DNA of 13,303 nucleotides, taken from contig MEZF01000037.1 of the NCBI GenBank assembly GCA_001774245.1, positions 14,881 through 28,183 of the forward strand. The letters run 5' to 3'. Below are positions 6,928 to 13,246 of this stretch, in pieces. The stretch's first letter is position 1. Each line of letters begins with the position of its first letter. The DNA comes from Candidatus Bathyarchaeota archaeon RBG_13_52_12. GTDB taxonomy: Archaea > Thermoproteota > Bathyarchaeia > TCS64. The notes beneath the pieces were generated by a model. The model was not told the DNA's origin and made no database searches. It saw only the letters and a list, made by a program, of their open reading frames with translations. The translations under genes were made by a program, and so were the position numbers.

Positions 6928-7305
6928 ATGTATAAAATTACTACTGAAGATGAAAGGAAATTAGCGAAACTTGGCGCTTATCAACAAGCCATCCTCCGTT
7001 TACTCGCCGAAGTGCCAAAAGGAAAGGTAACGACTTACGGTGACCTTGCTAAAGAACTATCAAAAAGAGACACAAATTGGTCTCCGTTTGCTAGTCGAGC
7101 TGTCGGTACAACTATGAGGAACAACCCTTGTGGGCCTCAAATCCCCTGTCACCGCGTTATTAAATCAGATGGGACCGTTGGTAACTTTAGGGGAGGAGCG
7201 AAAGGGGCTGTCGAGGAAAAAATTGCGATGTTAAAAGATGAGGGAGTTACGGTTCGTCGTGGGAAAATAGATCTGATGGATTTTCGACACAAATTCAAAA
7301 AATGA
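6928..7305 (+). CDS. ogt: Methylated-DNA--protein-cysteine methyltransferase (short form)
   Basis: This 125-residue suicide repair enzyme transfers the alkyl group of O6-alkylguanine to its own cysteine. The active site PCHRV is present with Cys74, so it is a true methyltransferase and not an ATL protein, in which Trp commonly replaces that Cys. The helix-turn-helix part (VTTYGDLAKEL, then SRAVGTTMRNNP) and the GNFRGGAKGAVEEK...LLxxEGV-type ending are as expected. It lacks the N-terminal ribonuclease-like domain of E. coli Ogt or Ada, so it consists essentially of the catalytic, DNA-binding half. The ATG at 6928 is chosen; a TTG at 6916 is possible, with AAAGGAA 11 bases before it. TATA-like boxes lie at 6867-6875 and about 6893-6900. 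Its base composition is more AT-rich than that of the ATPase, which may indicate separate origin. Confidence 0.9.
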   Translation: MYKITTEDERKLAKLGAYQQAILRLLAEVPKGKVTTYGDLAKELSKRDTNWSPFASRAVGTTMRNNPCGPQIPCHRVIKSDGTVGNFRGGAKGAVEEKIAMLKDEGVTVRRGKIDLMDFRHKFKK

Positions 7306-7325
7306 GATAAATTATAAAAACATAG

Positions 7326-7351
7326 GCGTGCGCTTATCTTGAGTCGCACGC
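7326..7351. terminator. Seven-base-pair GC hairpin after ogt
   Basis: GCGTGCG (7326-7332) pairs perfectly with CGCACGC (7345-7351) around a 12-base loop. It begins 20 bases after the ogt stop. No T-tract follows, so it is a candidate 3'-end structure and not a classic intrinsic terminator. Confidence 0.4.
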
Positions 7352-7361
7352 GCAATTTGAA

Positions 7362-7402
7362 GGGTTTGGGTTTGTGGGAACCATGGTCTTATCCTCTAAA
7401 CA
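7362..7402 (+). repeat. CCATGGTCTTATCC module, copy 3
   Basis: GGGTTTGGGTTT precedes GTGGGAACCATGGTCTTATCC (7374-7394). The GGGTTTGGG arm is here on the opposite side of the core compared with copies 1 and 2. The following TTTTTATGAGGTGG resembles the TTTTTATGAGGCGTGG at 16-31. The rest of the 7306-7544 gap holds a CGCGCGCG tract (7475-7482) and no convincing gene. Confidence 0.65.
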
Positions 7403-7544
7403 CCCTGGTTTTTATGAGGTGGCTAGCGGTTGGCGAAGAACACAAGCGACTCGAAAATTGGGTATGCAACACATCGCGCGCGAAACGGGAGGAAGTATTG
7501 GGAGATAAGATTATGGGTAAAGCATGCAACTTTCCAACTCAGTA

Positions 7545-8879
7545 TTATGTCCTTCTCATAGCCATCTCCGCAGCTAGAACCATAGGTTCGGATGCCTCAC
7601 ACACAGAGGGAGCGTAACATGTATCAGCCTTCACAAGCTCGTATCCACACATATTTTTCTGTATGGCCAAGGAAAGAGCATTTATCCTCTGAGTGACCTC
7701 CTCGCCTGCCACTATCTGACCCCCAATGATGCGCTTAGACTCTCTCTCAAGAATAACCTTCACCACAATCGGCTTCGCATCAGGATAATAGGATGCTCTG
7801 GTAAAGCTTCGCATCTTACCAACGGCAACATCCAAGCCAAATCTCCGGGCCTGCGACTCCGTTAAACCCGTAGCACCAACCTCGAAATCGAACATCTGAG
7901 AGACGACCGAAGAAAGGGCTCCCGGGTAAGTTGAATAGTCACCAGCAACGTTTACTCCGGCCACTTTGCCCTGCCTGACTGCTGTCGCCCCTAACAAGGG
8001 AAGAGCTGAGCTATGAGTGATTGGGTTCGTCGTCTCAGCACAGTCTCCAGCAGCGTACACTCCTTTGACACTAGTCTCCATCTTTATGTTAGTCTTGATT
8101 CCCCCAGTCTCCCCGATCGATATGCCGGCTTCTCTGGCCAATGTAATATTTGGCTCGACTCCTGTAGCTGTAATGACTAAATCTGCCTCTACCTCACTTC
8201 CTCCTACGCTTACACCTTTGACCTTCTTCTCCCCTAAGACAGCGTCAGCACGTTTACCTAGGATGAAATTGACTCCATACTTTTCCAGATGTTCTTTTAC
8301 ATTAAGAGCCATGTCTGGATCGATGATATTCGGTAAAACCGAGGTTCTACTCCCGATGACACTTGTCTTTAAGCCGTTTTCAATGAGGGCCTCGGCTATC
8401 TCGAGACCGATGTATCCTGCGCCTATGACACATGCTGAACTCGAGTGTTTCATCGCTTTAGCTATCTCCATGCCGTCTCTAAGAGTGTGAAGCGTGAAAA
8501 CACCGTTCTTATTTATCCCCTCGATGGGAGACTTCTTTGGAATCGCTCCTGTCGCTATCACTAAACCATCATATTCAAGGATCTTAGACTTTCCATCCTT
8601 CGACTCGGCTTCAACGTTATGATCATCAACGTTGATATGAGTAGCCCTTGTCTCAGTAAGAAGATTTATCTTCATAATGCGGTAAGTAGACACCGGATAC
8701 ACGTTTAGTTTCTCAAACGAAGATATTTTTCCACTGAGTACGAATGGGAGCCCACATCTCGAATAGGTTGCCACACTCTCCTCCGTTATTACCGTGATCT
8801 CAGCAACTCTATTCGTCTTTCGTGCGGCTACTGCAGCGCCCAGACCCGCAGCGTTGGCGCCGATCACGATTATTTTCAT
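7545..8879 (-). CDS. CoA-disulfide reductase / NAD(P)H persulfide reductase-like flavoprotein
   Basis: This 444-residue FAD-dependent pyridine nucleotide-disulfide oxidoreductase belongs to the single-cysteine group (CoA-disulfide reductase, NADH oxidase, NAD(P)H sulfur or persulfide reductase). It has an N-terminal FAD loop (VIGANAAGLG), the active-site SRCGLPFVLSG with Cys42, the NAD(P)H loop VIGAGYIGLE (GAGYIG 153-158), the second FAD motif AAGDCAE (Asp279) and a C-terminal dimerisation domain. The ending TCYAPSVCEAS carries Cys421 and Cys427, near the interface where related enzymes have the YAPP motif. There is no fused rhodanese. The ATG at 8879 is preferred to one at 8888 because AGGTGA lies nine bases before it, and because the protein then begins directly at the FAD strand. 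Likely substrates are CoA disulfide, CoA persulfide or polysulfide, which would fit the dioxygenase-rhodanese gene 5 kb away; NADH oxidase activity cannot be excluded. Confidence 0.85.
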   Translation of the reverse strand: MKIIVIGANAAGLGAAVAARKTNRVAEITVITEESVATYSRCGLPFVLSGKISSFEKLNVYPVSTYRIMKINLLTETRATHINVDDHNVEAESKDGKSKILEYDGLVIATGAIPKKSPIEGINKNGVFTLHTLRDGMEIAKAMKHSSSACVIGAGYIGLEIAEALIENGLKTSVIGSRTSVLPNIIDPDMALNVKEHLEKYGVNFILGKRADAVLGEKKVKGVSVGGSEVEADLVITATGVEPNITLAREAGISIGETGGIKTNIKMETSVKGVYAAGDCAETTNPITHSSALPLLGATAVRQGKVAGVNVAGDYSTYPGALSSVVSQMFDFEVGATGLTESQARRFGLDVAVGKMRSFTRASYYPDAKPIVVKVILERESKRIIGGQIVAGEEVTQRINALSLAIQKNMCGYELVKADTCYAPSVCEASEPMVLAAEMAMRRT

Positions 8880-8927
8880 AAAAAACATTCACCTAAGCTC
8901 TTATTTGAGTCCCACTTTTTGAACCTT

Positions 8928-8937
8928 CGCGCGCGCG
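8928..8937. other. CGCGCGCGCG tract at the edge of repeat copy 2
   Basis: Ten alternating bases overlap the end of the inverted repeat at 8936-9015. A second tract, GCGCGCGC at 9043-9050, lies on the other side of that repeat. The repeat in this divergent promoter region is thus flanked by two such tracts. Confidence 0.6.
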
Positions 8938-9015
8938 TAACTACCCTCATTCTTCTACTCCCTTATTCTCCCCCCTCCCCCACTCTCTCTACAAACAAAC
9001 ATAAACAAACGAACA
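8936..9015 (-). repeat. Long G-rich/TTTG repeat, copy 2
   Basis: Read on the minus strand it repeats the TTTG part, GTAGAGAGAG, G-run, GTAGAAGAAT and TTACG of 34-123. It lies in the 230-base gap between the divergent flavoprotein gene and the secreted-protein gene. No gene is seen in that gap. Confidence 0.75.
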
Positions 9016-9078
9016 AACAAAATTAATTCCTCGAATCTGATTGCGCGCGCAACGCACGCTAGTTGTTTTAAAGAGTAG

Positions 9079-9085
9079 TATTATA
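9079..9085 (+). promoter_or_regulatory. TATA-like box for the secreted protein gene
   Basis: TATTATA is centred about 28 bases before the GTG at 9110, which indicates a leaderless transcript beginning at or next to that codon. An upstream TTG at 9041, inside GCGCGC, would precede the promoter. Confidence 0.55.
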
Positions 9086-9109
9086 CCATTAAGAAGACGC
9101 TGTAAAGAT

Positions 9110-10600
9110 GTGCGGCCTAGAACCCTCTACGTTCTCACCTTCACCATACTCGGCTTAATCACGCTCGCCGGCATAATGTTCCCCGAAAAACGCCTTAACG
9201 AACCCGAGGAATTACCCGAATTGAAAGGCGTGACGCTAGAACTAACCCACATATGGATAAACTACTACAATAACTCAGGACTCTACCAGTACGGGGCGCA
9301 ACTCTGCATAACCAATACGCGCCCCTCGAAGATGACGTTGTCAAACCTACAAGTGGCCTTCTCAGGTGAGGGAAGAAACAGGCAGTGGAGCGGCGTCTGC
9401 CCCACCGAGGACATCACACTTTCACCCGGAGAATCTAGGGAAATTAATGTATATGGTCCAGACGTAAAAGCATCCCAACTCGGCTACTTGGGGACAACTA
9501 CGCCTAACGAGTACCTTCATTTAGTCATCAGGCAGACAAACCTTGGAATCAGGGTAGCCCTCGAGGGAACGGACTCAAGCTCCGCAGAGGCTACTCGGTT
9601 CGAGCCAGTGGCTAATGGGTTTCCCACAGGAAATGCCTCTACGGCAGAGTTCAGTTATGCGCGAGACGTTACAAATCTCGGATTAGACTCCCAGTTCCTG
9701 GATAGCTGGGGAGAAACCTTCAACTATCTGCCGACGCAGGATCTGTTCAAGTTCCAGCCGCTTCAACGAGGTGTCCTCGGGACAGCTCGGTTCCCACTTT
9801 TAACCGTATTTGGGGGATTTCTGACGAGCTTCCACTCAGTATCCCAAAGCATCGTTTCTGCTAGAACCATCACAGTCTCAACACGCGGCGGCCCGAAGGT
9901 CTATTACCTCTTTAGCAGAGGATACAGCTTCGACGATTATCTGGAAGACGGGATTCTCAGCCAAAAAGACGGCGACTCCGTCTACTTCTACGGGGACGTA
10001 TTCGACTACCTCGCACAGACCGGTACCTATTACTCGGTGATGTTCCCCACCGAGGTAAGCAGCGAGGAGATACGCGACCCAGTTGAGGTGGCTAAGGGGG
10101 TCATAGTGTCCAGAGTTGGGGAGGCGTATTTTGGCAAGTACTTCAGCGATCCAACGGCTGGTTACGACATGTGGGCTGGTAATGAGACTCATTGGGTCTC
10201 GTTCCGCTACCATATTTTAATTGGTAAATATGCCACAAGTCAGACCATTTATCTTTACTTCGACGCAAAATGGAGATTAACCGAGGGGTCAGAGTACCTC
10301 CCAACTGAAGGTAACTTTCAACCATTCAAGGTGACAATGGAGCAAGCTAAAGAGATCGCGGTTAAGGCGGGTATCCCGGCGGAGCCTTACGGCTTGGAGG
10401 CATACATCGGAAACTCGGGAATCTGGCCAGATTATCCCACGGAGTATCAAGGTAAGTACGTCTGGTCGGTAGGCTCTTGGATCGATCCACCTAGCGCTAA
10501 TCCGAGGAGGAGTCTGTACGCGGTCATTGATCCTGTAACGGGTAGACTTTACGTTGTAGAGCAGGGTGGATCAGTGTCTATTGGATCAATAGTAAATTGA
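9110..10600 (+). CDS. Large exported or anchored protein, PepSY-like C-terminus
   Basis: I do not recognise a named family for the whole 496-residue protein. The start MRPRTLYVLTFTILGLITLAGIMF is a short basic region and hydrophobic segment (about residues 6-24), so it is a signal peptide or anchor. Residues about 35-150 look like a beta-sandwich (ELTHIWINYYN...YGAQLCITNT...LSPGESREINVYG). Residues about 195-370 are rich in Tyr and Phe, with many predicted strands. Near the end, FKVTMEQAKEIAVKAG followed by KYVWSV and VIDPVTGRLYVVE is the helix-strand pattern of a PepSY-type domain, often found in secreted proteins and peptidase propeptides. I prefer the GTG start at 9110 because of the TATA box at 9079; the open frame reaches 9041. 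The 68-residue gene follows 83 bases later in the same direction. Confidence 0.75.
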   Translation: MRPRTLYVLTFTILGLITLAGIMFPEKRLNEPEELPELKGVTLELTHIWINYYNNSGLYQYGAQLCITNTRPSKMTLSNLQVAFSGEGRNRQWSGVCPTEDITLSPGESREINVYGPDVKASQLGYLGTTTPNEYLHLVIRQTNLGIRVALEGTDSSSAEATRFEPVANGFPTGNASTAEFSYARDVTNLGLDSQFLDSWGETFNYLPTQDLFKFQPLQRGVLGTARFPLLTVFGGFLTSFHSVSQSIVSARTITVSTRGGPKVYYLFSRGYSFDDYLEDGILSQKDGDSVYFYGDVFDYLAQTGTYYSVMFPTEVSSEEIRDPVEVAKGVIVSRVGEAYFGKYFSDPTAGYDMWAGNETHWVSFRYHILIGKYATSQTIYLYFDAKWRLTEGSEYLPTEGNFQPFKVTMEQAKEIAVKAGIPAEPYGLEAYIGNSGIWPDYPTEYQGKYVWSVGSWIDPPSANPRRSLYAVIDPVTGRLYVVEQGGSVSIGSIVN

Positions 10601-10645
10601 GATTCAATCTCAACGTGCACGCGGGATAAGGTGGCCCTCAACATA

Positions 10646-10653
10646 ATTAAATA
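10646..10653 (+). promoter_or_regulatory. TATA-like box for the 68-residue protein
   Basis: ATTAAATA is centred 34 bases before the ATG at 10684, predicting a start near 10676 and a leader of about eight bases. The small gene therefore probably has its own promoter. Confidence 0.45.
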
Positions 10654-10683
10654 GCTAGGACCGCGAGCCTAAGTATGTAGAAT

Positions 10684-10890
10684 ATGCAAATCGTTAATCT
10701 CGGACTTGTGATCCGCAATGTTATTGTGGGTACGGCTGCGGGTCCTGCACCTGTTCCCGTAGACCTTAATCAAGGATTGATGAATATTGCACAATTATTA
10801 ATAGTTATATTTGGTGTTATTGGTATCTTTCTACTGTTGAAGAATCGTGATCGAATTATCACTCGTCTCACATACGCGCGAAAAAACTAG
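10684..10890 (+). CDS. Small single-span membrane protein, 68 residues
   Basis: Residues 1-32 are mixed and include a proline-rich segment (GPAPVPVD). Residues about 34-53 form one membrane helix (NIAQLLIVIFGVIGIFLLL), followed by a basic tail (KNRDRIITRLTYARKN), which places the tail in the cytoplasm by the positive-inside rule. No catalytic residue or known domain is seen. It may work with the secreted or anchored protein upstream, but only the shared direction and 83-base spacing suggest this. The stop TAG at 10888-10890 overlaps the stop of the opposite-strand ORF (10887-10889), so the two are tail to tail. The CGCGCG at 10875-10880 is one of the few such tracts inside a coding region. 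Confidence 0.65.
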   Translation: MQIVNLGLVIRNVIVGTAAGPAPVPVDLNQGLMNIAQLLIVIFGVIGIFLLLKNRDRIITRLTYARKN

Positions 10891-11174
10891 TTCCCTGGTA
10901 ATCTTGGCGTCCAACTCTTAGCCTCGCCGCGAAGATACTTCGCAAAAAGTAGAGCTTCTTCGTTGATTAGAGTCTCAAGAGTTTGATGCTCCCCATTCCT
11001 GATCCTCTTAATTTCAACTCTACTCTACAAGAATTTGTTGAGTTCATCAAGCATCGTCATAGTCTCAGAATCAGTTAGGTACTCTCTCTTGCCCTTCTTT
11101 CCATGGCTCGCAGACTCGTTCTTCATCCTGAAATCGGACCCCAGCAAGGCCTCCGTTGTATGGTCCGACAACAT
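10887..11174 (-). pseudogene. Small protein gene with one in-frame TAG (codon 50)
   Basis: From the ATG at 11174 the frame gives 49 residues (including GKKGKREYLTDSE and MLDELNKFL), then TAG at 11027-11025, then 45 more sense codons to a TAG at 10889-10887. The second half (RIRNGEHQTLETLINEEALLFAKYLRGEAKSW) is charged and helix-forming, and looks like real coding sequence. Its TLINEEA segment recurs at 13084-13140, which supports the frame beyond the TAG. The family is unknown to me. TATAAAA on the minus strand (11198-11192) offers a promoter; an ATG at 11126 is an alternative start. TAG ends about half of the other genes here, so recoding as pyrrolysine is unlikely and a recent nonsense mutation is simplest. 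A truncated 49-residue product is also possible. Confidence 0.6.
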
Positions 11175-11191
11175 CGTAAAAAATGAAATAA

Positions 11192-11198
11192 TTTTATA
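11192..11198 (-). promoter_or_regulatory. TATA-like box for the TAG-interrupted ORF
   Basis: TATAAAA on the minus strand is centred about 21 bases before the ATG at 11174. The start site would fall close to or just inside that ATG, which leaves the ATG at 11126 as an alternative with a leader of about 45 bases. An intact promoter suggests recent inactivation or continued expression. Confidence 0.4.
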
Positions 11199-11264
11199 GT
11201 TTGAACAGATATTAGAATCTATATGATAACAATTTAATTAGTGGACTCAAATATGATAAGGTCT

Positions 11265-11274
11265 CGCGTACGCG
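11265..11274. other. CGCGTACGCG palindrome after the PadR gene
   Basis: A perfect ten-base alternating pyrimidine-purine palindrome one base beyond the stop of the PadR-methyltransferase gene. It is a variant of the GCGCGC tracts seen at other gene ends. Confidence 0.55.
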
Positions 11275-11275
11275 G

Positions 11276-12148
11276 TTATGAATGTAAGTCCTTTTTTTCA
11301 GATGCTCTAAAAACGGTCATGTGAACAATGTGTTTTTCCTCAACATCATCGAAAAAGTCTCCAAGTAATTCTAGAGTGGTCTCCTTATCCGCGTATTCTT
11401 TATCCCTCACATTTTCTCCCTCATATTTCTCCACAAAATCACCTATCGTCAAAGGGTCCTCGTAATCGTTAATGAGAGCCGTAGGTATCAGTATCGCGAG
11501 TGCCCCGCCTTTTTCCAACACTCTACACCACTCTCCTACGGCACCTCGCAGAGAGTCCCCTTTAGGCATATAAGCGATCATCACTAGATCTGCGTACCCT
11601 TCCTTCAATGGAAGGTCCCAATATTCGCCGTCTAAGATCGATATATCGTCGAGGTGTAGGTCAACCTCGACTGATCTATGCTTAACGAGGTGAATCTTAG
11701 CTAAAGGTGCACTGCTGCGAATAGACGTTAACAGCTTCTCGATGATCGGTGAGTATAGGGGAGTGAAGAAGACTATGTTTCCGCTCTCCCTCATTTTTTC
11801 GGTGACGTAGCCGCTGATCTGATTAAAGACGCTGGCCTCAGGGGGGAGGTTCAGCAGGTATTCGCCGTAGAAGATGTGAACGGTCTCAATGGCGTCCTCA
11901 AGTATCTTCTCGAGTTCCTTCTCGCCCTTCTTGCCTAGCCGGTACACCCTCTTCCGGGGGCCTATCTGGCTCTTCTGCCAAAGGCTCTCAAGCAGCCTTT
12001 CCTTCAGCATGTCGTTCAGGACCCTGTAGAGTCGGCCCATCTCAGCCTCGACGCCTTGTGATTCGAGCCTTTTATGGATCTCGTAGCCGTAGAGCTCGTT
12101 TCCCTTGAACATTTTTAGGATTATTCTCTTGAGATCGTCGGTTTTCAT
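11276..12148 (-). CDS. PadR-family regulator fused to a methyltransferase-like domain
   Basis: Residues 1-85 of 290 are a PadR winged helix: LKRIILKMFKGNELYGYEIHKRL, then MGRLYRVLNDMLKERLLES and the wing with GPRKRVYRLGKKGEKEL. The rest is not the usual PadR C-terminal helix. Residues about 115-280 resemble a class I SAM-dependent methyltransferase, best seen in LPLKEGYADLVMIAYMP, GAVGEWCRVLEKGGALAILIP and a terminal strand pair (DVEEKHIVHMTVFRA). The glycine-rich SAM loop near the domain start is not recognisable (it reads GNIVFFTPLYSPIIEKLL), so the domain may bind a ligand without methylating. This suggests a one-component sensor. It is divergent from the secreted Ig-like protein gene with a 95-base gap holding an inverted repeat, so it probably regulates itself and that gene. 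The ATG at 12148 follows CGAGGT. Confidence 0.85.
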   Translation of the reverse strand: MKTDDLKRIILKMFKGNELYGYEIHKRLESQGVEAEMGRLYRVLNDMLKERLLESLWQKSQIGPRKRVYRLGKKGEKELEKILEDAIETVHIFYGEYLLNLPPEASVFNQISGYVTEKMRESGNIVFFTPLYSPIIEKLLTSIRSSAPLAKIHLVKHRSVEVDLHLDDISILDGEYWDLPLKEGYADLVMIAYMPKGDSLRGAVGEWCRVLEKGGALAILIPTALINDYEDPLTIGDFVEKYEGENVRDKEYADKETTLELLGDFFDDVEEKHIVHMTVFRASEKKDLHS

Positions 12149-12171
12149 AGTCTAAGACCTCGCTATATGCA

Positions 12172-12191
12172 TTTTAGTACTATAGCTAAAA
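12172..12191. promoter_or_regulatory. Candidate PadR operator over the divergent promoters
   Basis: TTTTAG (12172-12177) and CTAAAA (12186-12191) form perfect arms around eight bases. Known PadR operators also have short arms with an eight-base centre (ATGT-N8-ACAT), so the geometry fits though the sequence differs. The centre contains CTATAGTA on the minus strand, a TATA-like box about 35 bases before the PadR ATG. The right arm touches the plus-strand promoter at 12194-12202. Binding here could repress both genes. Confidence 0.5.
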
Positions 12192-12193
12192 CA

Positions 12194-12202
12194 CCTTATT
12201 TA
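12194..12202 (+). promoter_or_regulatory. TATA-like box for the secreted Ig-like protein
   Basis: CCTTATTTA lies directly after the inverted repeat. A start about 25 bases on, near 12224, would give a 20-base leader containing GGAAGTG (12232-12238), well spaced before the ATG at 12244. Confidence 0.45.
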
Positions 12203-12243
12203 CCTATTAGCTTGGATGCATAAGAATATTTGGAAGTGAAAAA

Positions 12244-13020
12244 ATGAACATGCGTATTCGTAACTTCGCGATTCTTCTCGTAACCGCACTGACATTGTCA
12301 GTTAGCGCATATGCCGTACTTACTTGGCAAACACCTAACGTTTCGGCAGCTACAGCATCTGCCAAGATCACTCTTTTCCCACCCGCAGGGCCAGTTCAGA
12401 CCCCAATCACAGTCAGCGGAACCGGTTTCACGCCGGGGGCCAGCGTGAACCTCATATGGTTTGGATACGTAGCAAGCTCCCACAGCTTGGGTTACTACCC
12501 CATCAAAACAGGCATCACAGCAGGGTCTGATGGAGCCTTCACGACTACCTTCAAGGTACCCTTCGATTTCGGGGTGAACGTTCTTCACATGGTAAACGCC
12601 ACCCAGAATGGTGCCGGGACAGGCATAACGAACACCGCATTCAATATTATCCCCAGTCTACAGCTGAAAACCCAACCTGCACAATACTTTGATGGTCAGG
12701 ATTATCTGCTTCAGGTTTTCGGGGCCCCCGCGGCTGGGATCCCAGTATCTCCTGGGCCAGGCGCACCACCAGAGATTCCGATACTGAAGTTCACCTATGA
12801 TAACACCTATTGGGGCTGGATCTGGTCCCACATGGAGCCTGTGCCCGTGGCAACTGGTTTCCCAACGGGTGATGTTGGAGGCAACGCCACCATAAGGTTC
12901 ACCGCGGTGGGGAAGTCAGAGATCCACACTATTAGGGCATACGAGGGCTCACTGACGACGATCGGTCCATGGCTTGGATGCGAGATAGGCGGCGAAGTTC
13001 AGTTTGAAATCCTGAGCTAG
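12244..13020 (+). CDS. Secreted Ig-like (IPT/TIG-type) surface protein
   Basis: This 258-residue exported protein begins with a typical signal peptide: MNMRIRN, a hydrophobic core (about residues 8-26), then a Ser/Ala region with cleavage probably near residue 36 (VSAATA). Residues about 41-135 form an Ig-like domain of the kind FPPAGPVQTPITVSGTGFTPGASVNLIW, common in archaeal surface proteins, in which GxGFxPGxxV marks the first strands. Residues about 140-258 form a second beta-rich domain with a proline/glycine-rich linker (about 165-178) and a Trp-rich strand (YWGWIWSHMEP). No C-terminal membrane anchor or enzyme motif is seen, so it may be released or held by partners. The start is supported by GGAAGTG five bases upstream. 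The divergent PadR gene suggests regulated expression. Confidence 0.8.
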   Translation: MNMRIRNFAILLVTALTLSVSAYAVLTWQTPNVSAATASAKITLFPPAGPVQTPITVSGTGFTPGASVNLIWFGYVASSHSLGYYPIKTGITAGSDGAFTTTFKVPFDFGVNVLHMVNATQNGAGTGITNTAFNIIPSLQLKTQPAQYFDGQDYLLQVFGAPAAGIPVSPGPGAPPEIPILKFTYDNTYWGWIWSHMEPVPVATGFPTGDVGGNATIRFTAVGKSEIHTIRAYEGSLTTIGPWLGCEIGGEVQFEILS

Positions 13021-13083
13021 GCGAATAGCAGAAAACCATTTAGCGAGTTTACTAAAAAGGGAAAACGGGGAGTTGTCATGGAT

Positions 13084-13140
13084 CTATTTTTTGCGGAAAA
13101 AAGCTAAGTGAACTGCCTCCTCGTTGATCAGCGTAACAAG
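13084..13140 (-). pseudogene. Truncated 3' fragment related to the TAG-interrupted ORF
   Basis: On the minus strand this encodes LVTLINEEAVHLAFFRKK followed by TAG. The other ORF at 10887-11174 has LETLINEEALLFAKYLR at the equivalent place. Two codons further upstream the frame meets another TAG, and beyond that lies a GCGCGC tract (13153-13158) and then the promoter region of the next gene, so the 5' part is missing. Like its relative, it lies convergent to and just after a plus-strand gene for an exported or membrane protein. I take it as a remnant and not a working gene. Confidence 0.5.
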
Positions 13141-13165
13141 CCTCTACCCTAAGCGCGCACATATC

Positions 13166-13173
13166 TTTAAAAG
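13166..13173 (+). promoter_or_regulatory. Possible TATA-like box for the last gene
   Basis: TTTAAAAG would give a start near 13195 and a leader of about 50 bases. A second candidate, GTATATTGG (about 13197-13205), would shorten the leader to about 20 bases. The rest of the 13021-13246 gap holds the pseudogene fragment and a GCGCGC tract. Confidence 0.35.
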
Positions 13174-13246
13174 ACGGGATATGGGATGAATGCAGGTATA
13201 TTGGTAACCTTCTAGGTGACCGTTATACAGCAAAGGAGTGAATAAA

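Noticed and set aside
7408..7617. Plus-strand reading frame beginning MRWLAVGEEHKRLENW
   Set aside because: Part of it lies antisense to the well-supported flavoprotein C-terminus, it starts inside a repeat region, and I recognise no family. A decayed gene fragment at 7408-7540 cannot be excluded.
11025..11027. TAG as a pyrrolysine codon
   Set aside because: Not adopted as the main reading: TAG terminates about half of the other genes in the window, and no pyrrolysine genes are visible here. It is kept as a testable alternative.
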